Shown here in pieces: positions 1 through 6,239 of a stretch of 17,048 nucleotides of DNA (position 1 is its first letter; every line of letters starts with the position of its first letter). Source of the stretch: Chloroflexota bacterium (lineage in GTDB: Bacteria; Chloroflexota; Limnocylindria; QHBO01); contig JAGXHP010000056.1 of the NCBI GenBank assembly GCA_024636135.1, positions 1-17,048 of the forward strand, written 5' to 3'. The notes beneath the pieces were generated by a model. That model saw only the letters and a list, made by a program, of their open reading frames with translations. It had not been told where the DNA came from and ran no database searches. Both the position numbers and the translations under genes were made by a program.

Positions 1-17
1 ATGTGTATAAGAGACAG
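1..17 (+). other. Residual Nextera/Tn5 mosaic-end adapter
   Basis: The first 17 bases, ATGTGTATAAGAGACAG, match the 3' part of the Nextera transposase mosaic-end adapter. This is library-preparation sequence, not genome. It implies that position 1 is the raw end of an assembled contig and that the first gene's downstream context is missing. Confidence 0.93.
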
Positions 18-19
18 GT

Positions 20-307
20 TCAGGGCAGCCGGCGGATGACCGTGGCCCGGAAAGGCCCCGCCAGCAGCTCGAGCACCGGACCATAGGCACCGGCAGCCGT
101 GGCCTTCGCGAGATGCGTCGTCCGTGCCTCAGGCGACTCCCAGTCGGCGATGTCGATGAGCAGGTCGGGGTCGTCGACCGACTCGTAGTACGTGCTCCCG
201 TGGTAGCCACTTGGTCGATCGCGTGTGGCGAGCTGCTCGATGAGCGATCGCAACTCGTCTCGCTGCGCTGGTTTGGCCTTCAGCTCGACGATGACCTTGA
301 CTGCGAT
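20..307 (-). CDS. Antibiotic biosynthesis monooxygenase (ABM) fold protein, probable ATC start
   Basis: Small protein of about 95 residues with the look of the ABM/quinol monooxygenase ferredoxin-like fold. A first beta strand VKVIVELKAK is followed by a helix (QRDELRSLIEQL), then STYYESVDDPDLLIDIADW, then a helix with an AYGPVLELL segment. Family members are typically 90-105 residues cofactor-free oxygenases or dimeric small enzymes; the substrate cannot be read here. The open frame runs up to 436, but a promoter-like element sits at 364-392 inside that extension and a strong GGCGGGAGGAG lies just upstream of an ATC codon at 307-305. The gene therefore most likely starts at ATC, or at an ATG miscalled as ATC. 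The methyltransferase lies upstream on the same strand, 276 bases away, so the two are probably not tightly coupled. Family call fairly sure, start uncertain. Confidence 0.72.
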   Translation of the reverse strand: MAVKVIVELKAKPAQRDELRSLIEQLATRDRPSGYHGSTYYESVDDPDLLIDIADWESPEARTTHLAKATAAGAYGPVLELLAGPFRATVIRRLP

Positions 308-363
308 GGCACTCCTCCCGCCAGGACCCCGATCCGGCTGAGCTGCGGCGATGCCGGGACAGT

Positions 364-392
364 ATAGTAGCGCAACGGCCGTTGGACGCCAG
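364..392 (-). promoter_or_regulatory. Candidate sigma70-type promoter of the ABM gene
   Basis: On the minus strand CTGGCG (392-387) and TACTAT (369-364) are 17 bp apart. Transcription would start near 357 and give a leader of about 50 nt ending in the strong ribosome-binding site before 307. The element resembles the TTGGCG-N17-TACGAT promoter seen at 16823-16851. Prediction from pattern only. Confidence 0.4.
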
Positions 393-453
393 ATCACCTT
401 CGACAAGGATGGGGCTGTCGAGGACGCATTCGGCATGGCTGCGATCAGCAGAT

Positions 454-483
454 CGGATCACTCGGATCATATCGAGTGATCCG
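454..483. promoter_or_regulatory. 11-bp perfect palindrome upstream of the ABM gene
   Basis: CGGATCACTCG (454-464) and CGAGTGATCCG (473-483) are perfect reverse complements around an 8-bp centre, GATCATAT. There is no T-run on either side, so it reads more like a dimeric-regulator operator than an intrinsic terminator. It sits about 60-90 bp upstream of the candidate ABM promoter and downstream of the methyltransferase. Confidence 0.45.
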
Positions 484-489
484 CTGTCC

Positions 490-570
490 GGAAGCCGCCG
501 CGAACCCCGCAAGTAGTCCGCCGACTGGTCTAGACGGTCGGGAAGGTGCGTCGAGATAGCGGCGGCTTCC
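490..570. repeat. 12-bp inverted repeat enclosing the first 36-bp unit
   Basis: GGAAGCCGCCGC (490-501) and GCGGCGGCTTCC (559-570) are perfect reverse complements 57 bp apart. The 36-bp direct-repeat unit 515-550 lies inside the loop. The structure begins 14 bp beyond the methyltransferase stop codon and could act as a transcript 3' end or mark an old insertion. No T-tract follows. Confidence 0.5.
515..550 (+). repeat. 36-bp direct repeat flanking the methyltransferase, copy a
   Basis: This block matches 1412-1447 at 34 of 36 positions. Inside it CCGACTG and CGGTCGG can pair around a TCTAGA-containing loop, with one G-T pair. The differences between copies lie at the edge (C/T) and in the loop (G/C), so the stem is preserved. 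Confidence 0.75.
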
Positions 571-583
571 GTACCATCGGCGA

Positions 584-1243
584 CTACGTGCGCGGGTTCG
601 TGGCCGCGAAGATCGCCATCGAGCCGACCGTCTCGAGCTCCACTTGCTCGAACGATTGCTCGAGGATCTCGCCGAGCCCCTCCTGGGTGTCGCCCAGGTT
701 GTCGAAGATGCCCCGCCGGTTGTTGGCATCGAGAATCTTCCGCGACAACCACGTGTGTGGCCCTGAGGGACCGAGGATCGATGCGCCAAACAGGACGCCA
801 GTCGGTGCGAGGACGGCAGCCACGTTGGCCACGGCCACAGCTTTGCGCGAGAGCGGTCCGGGTAGGCAGTGGATCACGCCGTGCAGCGCGGCGGAATCGA
901 ACGTTCCATCGGGGGGAAGCGGCTTGCAGACGTCGGCCTCGATGGCCGTGATGTCCAGGCGCTGCAGGCGCCGGGAGGCATATTCGAGGACGTGCACATT
1001 GGGATCGAGGATGGTGATCGAGGCCCCCGCAGGCAGGCCGGCTCGTTCCAGGAAATAGCCAGTACCCGGGCCTACGTCCAAGTGCCGAGGGCGGATGTGC
1101 CGCCGGTATCGCTCCACCAGAAGGTTCGTTGGGCAGCGCCACACGGCCCGGGTAAAGAAGCCGAGGATCAGGGGGTCGTAGATCTTGAGGAAGAACGGGG
1201 TGTACTCGCTCTGGCCGCCGTAGGCGGGATCGTCACGCTCCAT
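584..1243 (-). CDS. Class I SAM-dependent methyltransferase
   Basis: Protein of 219 residues if started at the ATG at 1243. The Rossmann-type SAM-binding core is clear: motif I HLDVGPGTGYF (about residues 54-64), an acidic residue after strand 2 in ITILDPN (D80), and a motif III-like IEADVCKPLP (101-110). These are followed by FDSAALHGVIHCLPG in the strand-4 position. Small-molecule methyltransferases of this family act in the cytoplasm; the acceptor is unknown. A longer start at 1309 is possible, but AAGGAAGGAGG lies 11 bases before the ATG at 1243 and the homologous-looking region begins soon after. The two 36-bp repeats lie on either side of the gene. Catalytic fold sure, substrate unknown. 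Confidence 0.85.
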   Translation of the reverse strand: MERDDPAYGGQSEYTPFFLKIYDPLILGFFTRAVWRCPTNLLVERYRRHIRPRHLDVGPGTGYFLERAGLPAGASITILDPNVHVLEYASRRLQRLDITAIEADVCKPLPPDGTFDSAALHGVIHCLPGPLSRKAVAVANVAAVLAPTGVLFGASILGPSGPHTWLSRKILDANNRRGIFDNLGDTQEGLGEILEQSFEQVELETVGSMAIFAATNPRT

Positions 1244-1337
1244 GGACGCGAGCGCCTCCTTCCTTGAGGCATTGTCGCAGTCCATGTCCACCTGGGGTGG
1301 TGTCTGCATCCGAGCCGAAAGTGCGATCTGAGGACCT

Positions 1338-1354
1338 GCATCCGTTAGGGATGC
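1338..1354. promoter_or_regulatory. Small dyad upstream of the methyltransferase
   Basis: GCATCC (1338-1343) and GGATGC (1349-1354) form a 6-bp dyad around GTTAG, about 95-110 bp upstream of the methyltransferase start. It could be an operator half-site pair; chance is not excluded. Confidence 0.2.
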
Positions 1355-1411
1355 CGAACGGGTAAGGCGACCCGGCCTGTCCTGCCGCCTCGCAGCAGGG
1401 TTAGCTCACGA

Positions 1412-1447
1412 GTCTGCCGACTGCTCTAGACGGTCGGGAAGGTGCGC
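1412..1447 (+). repeat. 36-bp direct repeat flanking the methyltransferase, copy b
   Basis: Second copy of the 515-550 unit, same orientation, 34 of 36 matches, upstream of the methyltransferase start and about 65 bp before the first composite tRNA-half repeat. Together with copy a it brackets the methyltransferase gene. Confidence 0.75.
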
Positions 1448-1512
1448 AAGCCGTGCGAGTGGTGACGAGCGCCGCTGGCCTCGCGCGCCCTAGAGATGGT
1501 TATTCCCTGCCG

Positions 1513-1673
1513 GAGCGCTGTGGCACAATGCGCAACGAGTTATCTGCTCTCTTTGAGCACGAATACGCGCCCGTAGCTCAGTGGATAGAGCAGCTGACTT
1601 CGGACTATCCCGGCCGATGCGCAGTAGCGCAAGCGTGAGCGGGCGAGCGTAACGAGCCGAGTTATCTGCTCTC
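1513..1673 (+). repeat. Composite tRNA-Arg-half repeat, copy 1
   Basis: Module A (1513-1566) contains GCGCTGTGGCACAATGCG and ends in the GAGTTATCTGCTCTC tail. A perfect 5' tRNA-Arg(UCG) half follows (1567-1604: acceptor GCGCCCG, D stem GCTC/GAGC, anticodon arm GCTGA plus loop CTTCGGA). Module B (1605-1673) ends in the same tail. The 3' half of the tRNA is absent: no TCAGC partner, T arm or CGGGCGC acceptor strand follows. This copy has the 8-nt D loop; the others carry one extra C. The rest of the gap 1244-1835 holds only repeat copy b and the small dyad. Confidence 0.9.
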
Positions 1674-1835
1674 CTCGCGTCTGTCCTACGGCCGATGTGG
1701 ATGGAGCATCACGCGCCTTTGCGGTGCCGCCTTGCACTGTGTCACTACGCTAGAGGCACGCGATCTCGCGCTGGCGCGTCTGTGCCGCTCGGCTACGGGG
1801 CGTGCATTCCCGCGGGGGCAAGTGGAGGGTTGGTC

Positions 1836-3197
1836 ATGAGTTCGAACGACCTGGCCGCGGGCATCATCGGCGACGTCCTCACGCCAGATGCTCACGGCTA
1901 CGACGAGTCGCGCTCGATGTGGAACGCCCGTTTCGATCGCCGCCCGGACGTCATCGTCCGCTGTACCGACGCGGCGGAGATCGCCGCCGCGCTCGATCAC
2001 GCGCAGAGCAACGGCTTGCGCGTCTCGGTAAAGGGCGGTGGCCATTCGTACGCAGCGAACAGCGTGGCCGACGGCGGGCTGCTCATCGACCTCTCGGCGA
2101 TGAAGGCGGTCCAGGTGGATGCCGGCGCCAGGACGGCGACGATCGGCGCGGGCGTGACGTGCGGCGAGCTTGACGCGGCGACGCAGGACCACGGCCTGGC
2201 CACCCCCACGCCGACGGTGTCGTCGGTCGGTGTCGTCGGCGCAGCGCTCGGCGGCGGGGGAGGCTACCTCTCGCGGAAGTATGGCCTCACCATCGACAAC
2301 GTCCTCTCGGCCCGGGTCGTGACGGTCGACGGGCGCGAGGTGACGGCCACCGTGTCCGAGCAACAGGACCTCTTCTGGGCTTTGCGCGGCGGCGGCGGAA
2401 ACTTCGGCGTCGTGACCGCGCTCGAGCTGCGGCTCCACGAGGTCGGCCCGCAGGTCCTGTCTGGCCAGGTCATCTACCCGTTCAACGACGCCGCGCACCT
2501 GCTGCGGTCCTTCCGTGACTTCATGGCCACGGCACCGGAGGAGCTCCAGGTTTACCCCTTCATGTTCCGTGTCCCACCGATCGACGCCTTTCCGGCCGAG
2601 GTTCACGGCGACCCGGTGATCGACTTCGTGCTCTGCCACCAGAACTCCGACGCGGCTGACGACGTGCAGCCGCTGCGCGAGCTCGGCGAAACCATCCTCG
2701 ATGTCGTCGCTCCTGCCCCCTACGTCGAGGTGCAGCAGGGCTTCGACGCCAACCTCCCGGCCGGCCAGCGCTACTACTCGAAGGCGCACGACCTAGCGGG
2801 CCTCACCGATGCCGCGATCGATACCGTGGTGCGGTACGTCCCCGATATGCGTGGCGCCTTCACCGCCGCGTACTTCGATCCCGGCGGAGGGGCGATCGCG
2901 CGGATCGACGGGTCGGCGACCGCCTACGCCGGGCGCGAAGCGCCGTATGGGTTCCACATCCTGGCCGGCTGGACCGATGCCTCCGAGGACGCATCGGTCA
3001 CGGGCTGGGCGGCGGACTTCCACGCCGCCATGGCGGCGCATGCCACCGGCGGGGTGTACGTGAACCTCCTCGCCGACGACGAGCGTGACCGGGTGCCGGC
3101 CGCGTACGGCGCGAACTACGCCCGTCTGACCGAGCTGAAGCGGACCTGGGATCCCAACAACGTGTTCCAGAGCAACCACAACATCCCGCCCGGCTAA
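1836..3197 (+). CDS. BBE-like FAD-binding oxidoreductase (FAD_binding_4 + BBE domains)
   Basis: Protein of 453 residues, started at the ATG preceded by GGAGGG. The PCMH-type FAD domain shows VSVKGGGHSYAANS, where His70 is the expected 8-alpha-histidyl FAD attachment site. ALGGGGGYLSRKYGL and DLFWALRGGGGNFGVVT follow. The C-terminal BBE motif is complete (NYARLTELKRTWDPNNVF, then SNHNIPP). The second flavin-linking Cys of berberine-bridge enzymes is not present (PTPTVSSVG in that region), so a singly linked FAD is expected. Such enzymes oxidise sugars, alcohols or amines using O2; the substrate is not predictable. It is a single-gene unit bracketed by repeat copies 1 and 2, and is related to the gene at 9307. 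Confidence 0.92.
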   Translation: MSSNDLAAGIIGDVLTPDAHGYDESRSMWNARFDRRPDVIVRCTDAAEIAAALDHAQSNGLRVSVKGGGHSYAANSVADGGLLIDLSAMKAVQVDAGARTATIGAGVTCGELDAATQDHGLATPTPTVSSVGVVGAALGGGGGYLSRKYGLTIDNVLSARVVTVDGREVTATVSEQQDLFWALRGGGGNFGVVTALELRLHEVGPQVLSGQVIYPFNDAAHLLRSFRDFMATAPEELQVYPFMFRVPPIDAFPAEVHGDPVIDFVLCHQNSDAADDVQPLRELGETILDVVAPAPYVEVQQGFDANLPAGQRYYSKAHDLAGLTDAAIDTVVRYVPDMRGAFTAAYFDPGGGAIARIDGSATAYAGREAPYGFHILAGWTDASEDASVTGWAADFHAAMAAHATGGVYVNLLADDERDRVPAAYGANYARLTELKRTWDPNNVFQSNHNIPPG

Positions 3198-3296
3198 GCA
3201 TGGCCGGGCATCCGAGCCGCAAAGCGCGCACAGAGACGTCCCGCCGATTCGGACCGGGACGCGCCTCATCGCGTCGCTGCCCGATACAGATGCTCT

Positions 3297-3462
3297 CCGG
3301 GCGCTGTGGCACAATGCCGGCTCGAGTTATCCGCTCTCTTTGAGCGTGAAAGCGCGCCCGTAGCTCAGTGGATCAGAGCAGCTGACTTCGGACTATCCCG
3401 GCCGATGCGCTGTAGCACTGAGCGTGGGTGGTAGAGCGAAACGGGCCGAGTTATCTGCTCTC
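3297..3462 (+). repeat. Composite tRNA-Arg-half repeat, copy 2
   Basis: Module A is at 3297-3353, the tRNA half (39 nt, extra C in the D loop) at 3354-3392, and module B at 3393-3462. The same order, orientation and GAGTTATCTGCTCTC terminal tail as copy 1 are seen. No 3' tRNA half follows. The remainder of the gap 3198-3601 shows no gene; upstream of the sigma gene there is a GGAACC at 3566-3571 of the kind recognised by ECF sigma factors. Confidence 0.9.
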
Positions 3463-3565
3463 TTTACGCAGTCCACTTCCGGTAGTCCCTGGGATACCAG
3501 CCGCATCACACCACCGGTTCCCCTTCCGACCACCGATGGCCTTGTGAACTGACTGGTCTGAGGAT

Positions 3566-3598
3566 GGAACCAACCGCCTCGCTGAGCGCCCATACCCT
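3566..3598 (+). promoter_or_regulatory. Possible promoter of the first sigma operon
   Basis: GGAACC (3566-3571) resembles the GGAAC -35 core of ECF-dependent promoters and TACCCT lies at 3593-3598. The 21-bp spacing is longer than usual, so this is only suggestive of autoregulation. Confidence 0.22.
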
Positions 3599-3610
3599 AC
3601 GGTGAACGGC

Positions 3611-4168
3611 ATGCAACGCGATTTGGTGGTGAAGGCGTCCGTGGGCGACCATGCGGCGTTCTCCGAGCTGGCAGCTGGGGCGATTGGCGGCCTCTACCGC
3701 GTTGCGTACCTAATCCTTCGCCGCCCCGAAGCCGCAAACGATGCGGTTCAGAACGCCCTGTTCACGGCATGGCGGGACATTCGCGCACTTCGCGACCCTG
3801 ATCGATTCGACGCTTGGCTGCACCGTCTCACGGTACGAGCGTGCTATCGCCTGGCGCGTAGTGAGCGGCGCCGTTCCGCTGCCGAGGGCGAACTGCGAGA
3901 CCTCGACTACTCACCAGCGGTAGATGACGACCTGCGCCTCCTCGCCATACGTGACCAGCTGGAACGAGCATTCGCCCGATTGACGACCGAGCATAAGGCC
4001 GTTCTCGTCCTCCGTTATCACCTCGACTTGCCGCTCGGGGAAGCTGCCGACATCCTGGGCGTCCCGCTGGGGACGATGAAGTCGAGGCTAAACCGGGCCG
4101 TCGGCGCACTCCGCGCGGCGATCGAGGCACAGGAGCGCGCGGCACTCGCGACGGTGGGGACGCCATGA
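3611..4168 (+). CDS. ECF-type RNA polymerase sigma factor (set 1)
   Basis: About 185 residues, the usual length for ECF sigma factors, with only regions 2 and 4. Region 2 contains the DAVQNALFTAWRDI segment and FDAWLHRLTVRACY; region 4 contains ERAFARLTTEHKAVLVLRYHLDLPLGEAADIL and the helix-turn-helix GVPLGTMKSRLNRAVGAL. It would direct RNA polymerase to a small regulon, held inactive by the next gene's product. An in-frame GTG at 3602 is an alternative start; neither has a clear ribosome-binding site. The stop overlaps the next start by 4 bases (ATGA), so the two are translationally coupled. A homologous arrangement occurs at 14259-13711. Confidence 0.92.
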   Translation: MQRDLVVKASVGDHAAFSELAAGAIGGLYRVAYLILRRPEAANDAVQNALFTAWRDIRALRDPDRFDAWLHRLTVRACYRLARSERRRSAAEGELRDLDYSPAVDDDLRLLAIRDQLERAFARLTTEHKAVLVLRYHLDLPLGEAADILGVPLGTMKSRLNRAVGALRAAIEAQERAALATVGTP

Positions 4169-4956
4169 CCACCGAGCGCGAGTTGGACGGTATCCTTGCC
4201 TCCTGGCTTGACTCCGTGAGGTCTCCGCAGCCTGACGCTCTGCTTGAGGACGTGCTGGCCGTGACCAGCTCCACGCGACCGCGGCCGGCGTGGCGGGTTC
4301 GGCTATCCAGGAACCCCGTGTTGGATGCCCCATCTGGAGTGCATCGGGTGGCGCCCATGGCCTTGGCCGCCACCGCGCTCGTCGTGGCGATCCTGGTGGG
4401 AATCGGCTTGTTGGCAAGGCCGCCCAACGTCGGTCCGCCGCCGGCGCCAAGCCTAACGGACACCGCCGCGCCGGAGGCATCACTCGCAGCACTCGGCTTA
4501 CCCGGAGCACGTACCGCGCCGGCAGGCCAATACGGTTGGACCGGCTCCCTGGGGGCCTCGACGGGACTGCATAGCGTCATAGGAAATCCAGGTTCGCCTG
4601 ATGCGTTCCGACAGACACAGCTCACATTTGCGGTAGCAGATGACTGCTTCGCGTACGGCACCGATGTCGTGCCGCAGCCGGTGACGGTCGCAGGGCTCGA
4701 AGGTACGTACGTCGAACCATATGAGGACCCCGCGGTCATGTTCATGCCTCCGCCACGAGGCTCGGCCGCTACTGGAGCCTACGCCCTTGCCGTCGGGGAT
4801 CGAACCCTGTGCGTGTACCTCACTTGGGATCTCGATACCGCTCAGGCCGAGTTGGAGGCAGCTCGCCAGGTGGTGGAATCCCTCCGTGCTCAGCCCTTTG
4901 GCCCGGACGGAGTCCGGATCAACTTCACTCTGCCCGATGGATGGGACACGGGGTAG
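4165..4956 (+). CDS. Membrane-anchored anti-sigma-like protein (set 1)
   Basis: Protein of 263 residues. Residues 1-60 are cytoplasmic and helical (ELDGILASWLDSVRS, then DALLEDVLAVTSSTRPRPAW), a layout common in one-pass anti-sigma factors. One transmembrane helix lies at about 64-84 (MALAATALVVAILVGIGLLA), then a Pro/Ala linker and an extracytoplasmic domain with two cysteines. It probably sequesters the sigma factor encoded upstream, which it overlaps by 4 bases; no zinc-binding HxxxCxxC motif is seen. The last residues, INFTLPDGW, resemble the start of the domain in the following lipoprotein (TITVPAGW) and then stop, suggesting a cut-off domain. Role inferred mainly from position and topology. 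Confidence 0.7.
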   Translation: MTTERELDGILASWLDSVRSPQPDALLEDVLAVTSSTRPRPAWRVRLSRNPVLDAPSGVHRVAPMALAATALVVAILVGIGLLARPPNVGPPPAPSLTDTAAPEASLAALGLPGARTAPAGQYGWTGSLGASTGLHSVIGNPGSPDAFRQTQLTFAVADDCFAYGTDVVPQPVTVAGLEGTYVEPYEDPAVMFMPPPRGSAATGAYALAVGDRTLCVYLTWDLDTAQAELEAARQVVESLRAQPFGPDGVRINFTLPDGWDTG

Positions 4957-5036
4957 CTATCCGCGGGGCGGCTACGCCGCCGGCATCGCCCTCACGATCA
5001 AATGCGGCGCGCTCGCCCCAGACAGGAGTAACACCG

Positions 5037-5846
5037 GTGTTCACTCGACGCTTGGCCTGTTGCATGGTCCTCTTCGCCGCCGTGGCCACCGGGTGCGCTT
5101 CCGCACCGACTGCCCCGGGAGCGAGCGGATCGTCCCCCAGATCCCCCCGCGTCTCACCGGCGGCGACCAACGCCGCCTCATCCGCCATTCCCACGGCCGT
5201 CACCGCCGCGGCTTCCCCGAGTGGGCCGGCCGACCCGTCGGCAACGAATGCGGCGGTCAGGCTGTCTGGAAACGGTGACCTCGCCCCGGGGACTTACTAC
5301 CTCGACGACCGCGCCTTCACCAACGCGACTCGGTTGACGATCACGGTGCCCGCAGGCTGGACGACCGAGGAGTACGGAGAGCTGTACAAGGACCGCGACG
5401 AGCCGGGGGAGGTGAAATTTATCACCTGGGTCCTCACGCACGTCTTTAGCGACGTCTGCCGGTGGGGGGCCGAAGGAACGCTTGTAGATGTCGGAACGAC
5501 GGTTGATGAGCTCGTCACCGCGCTCATGGAGCAGGACGGCCGCGAGGCATCAGCGCCGACGAGTGTCACTCTCGGCGGCTTTCCGGCCAAGCGCATTCAA
5601 CTCACCGTTCCGGCCGAACTCGATACAGCGAGCTGCACGAACGACGTTCTTCGCTACTGGCCCGCTCCAGGTCCCGATATGAGTGACGGCGATTGCTGCG
5701 CTCCGCCGGGCAGCACCGACACAGTGTACGTCGTCGATATCGCCGGTAACCGGCTCGTAGTCGTTGCCCGCAATTATCCGGGCAGTTCTGCCGAGAACCG
5801 CGCCGAGCTCCAGAGCATCGTGGACTCAATCGAGATCGCGCCCTGA
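5037..5846 (+). CDS. Secreted lipoprotein, sigma-linked family (set 1)
   Basis: Protein of 269 residues from the GTG at 5037, which has AGGAG 8 bases upstream. A charged N-terminus (TRR), a hydrophobic stretch and ATGC with Cys20 make a lipoprotein signal; a long Ala/Ser/Pro linker (about 21-75) follows. The domain contains TYYLDD, TITVPAGW, YKDRDEPGEV, VDELVTAL, VTLGGFPAKRIQLTVP, VVDIAGNRLVVVA and a terminal DSIEIAP. These landmarks recur in the same order in the protein at 12653-11826, so the two are homologous. I do not recognise an enzymatic family; cysteines at 141 and 200 could form a disulphide. Third gene after the sigma and anti-sigma genes, 80 bases downstream, likely sensing or stress output at the cell surface. 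Confidence 0.8.
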   Translation: MFTRRLACCMVLFAAVATGCASAPTAPGASGSSPRSPRVSPAATNAASSAIPTAVTAAASPSGPADPSATNAAVRLSGNGDLAPGTYYLDDRAFTNATRLTITVPAGWTTEEYGELYKDRDEPGEVKFITWVLTHVFSDVCRWGAEGTLVDVGTTVDELVTALMEQDGREASAPTSVTLGGFPAKRIQLTVPAELDTASCTNDVLRYWPAPGPDMSDGDCCAPPGSTDTVYVVDIAGNRLVVVARNYPGSSAENRAELQSIVDSIEIAP

Positions 5847-5876
5847 ATCGACCGCAGGCACGCTGTACGGTGAGCA

Positions 5877-5897
5877 AGCCCGTTACGTCATCGGGCT
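5877..5897. terminator. Weak hairpin after the first lipoprotein gene
   Basis: AGCCCG (5877-5882) and CGGGCT (5892-5897) pair around a 9-base loop, 31 bases after the stop. No T-run follows, so it is at most a weak or factor-assisted transcript end. Confidence 0.25.
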
Positions 5898-5993
5898 CAG
5901 GTTGGCCGCGCGAAGCTGGCGGGCATAGCCGGCTACGTTGGCCCCAAGGTCGCCATCAGGTACGATGGAAAGCGTGAATGCGGCTGTGACCAT
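5883..5993 (-). pseudogene. Possible short protein remnant
   Basis: A 36-residue frame, beginning MVTAAFTLSIVPDGDLG and ending ARQLRAANLSPMT, has a strand-helix pattern faintly like the N-terminus of thiamine-binding (YkoF/DUF77-like) proteins. It stops after one helix, has no clear ribosome-binding site, and its neighbourhood (5847-6047) carries no other gene. Chance cannot be excluded. Confidence 0.13.
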
Positions 5994-6047
5994 CGACTCG
6001 ACGGGGCCGCGTGCGAGGATAGAGTGCGTCGCGTCTAACGCTCCCTG

Positions 6048-6208
6048 ATCGCTATGGTCAATGCGCATCGACTTTTCCGCTCTCATTGAGCGTGAATGTG
6101 CGCCCGTAGCTCAGTGGATCAGAGCAGCTGACTTCGGACTATCCCGGCCGATGCGCTGTGGCCCCGAGCGTGGGCGGGGGAGCGTATCGGCTCGAGTTAT
6201 CTGCTGTC
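6048..6208 (+). repeat. Composite tRNA-Arg-half repeat, copy 3
   Basis: Module A is divergent at its start (GCTATGGTCAATGCG) at about 6048-6099. The tRNA half is 6100-6138 and module B 6139-6208. Bases 6059-6139 are identical to 9068-9148 of copy 4, whereas module B is much closer to copy 5 than to copy 4. The tail here is CTGCTGTC rather than CTGCTCTC. Confidence 0.9.
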
Positions 6209-6239
6209 TTGGTCAGCAGTCAGCGGCGTTGCGACGCGA

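Noticed and set aside
129..1142. Long minus-strand frames overlapping the ABM and methyltransferase genes
   Set aside because: Out of phase with the methyltransferase and ABM frames, Arg/His-rich composition typical of shadow frames in GC-rich DNA.
1521..1535. Sigma-54 promoter at TGGCAC in module A
   Set aside because: The GC of the -12 element is not at the required spacing in any copy.
1453..1638. Open frames running through the composite repeats and translating the tRNA half as APVAQWI(R/E)...
   Set aside because: The same peptide recurs at 1.5, 6.1 and 14.4 kb because a tRNA gene half is being translated. This is a well-known false protein; no ribosome-binding sites are present.
1567..1673. 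An intact tRNA-Arg gene, possibly with an intron after position 38
   Set aside because: No 3' half (TCAGC anticodon strand, T arm, CGGGCGC acceptor strand) is found within or after module B in any copy, and module B shows no group I intron core that I can recognise.
1686..2789. 367-residue minus-strand frame opposite the first FAD oxidase
   Set aside because: It lies antisense to an unambiguous oxidase with full motifs; composition rich in Arg, His and Val is that of an antisense shadow.
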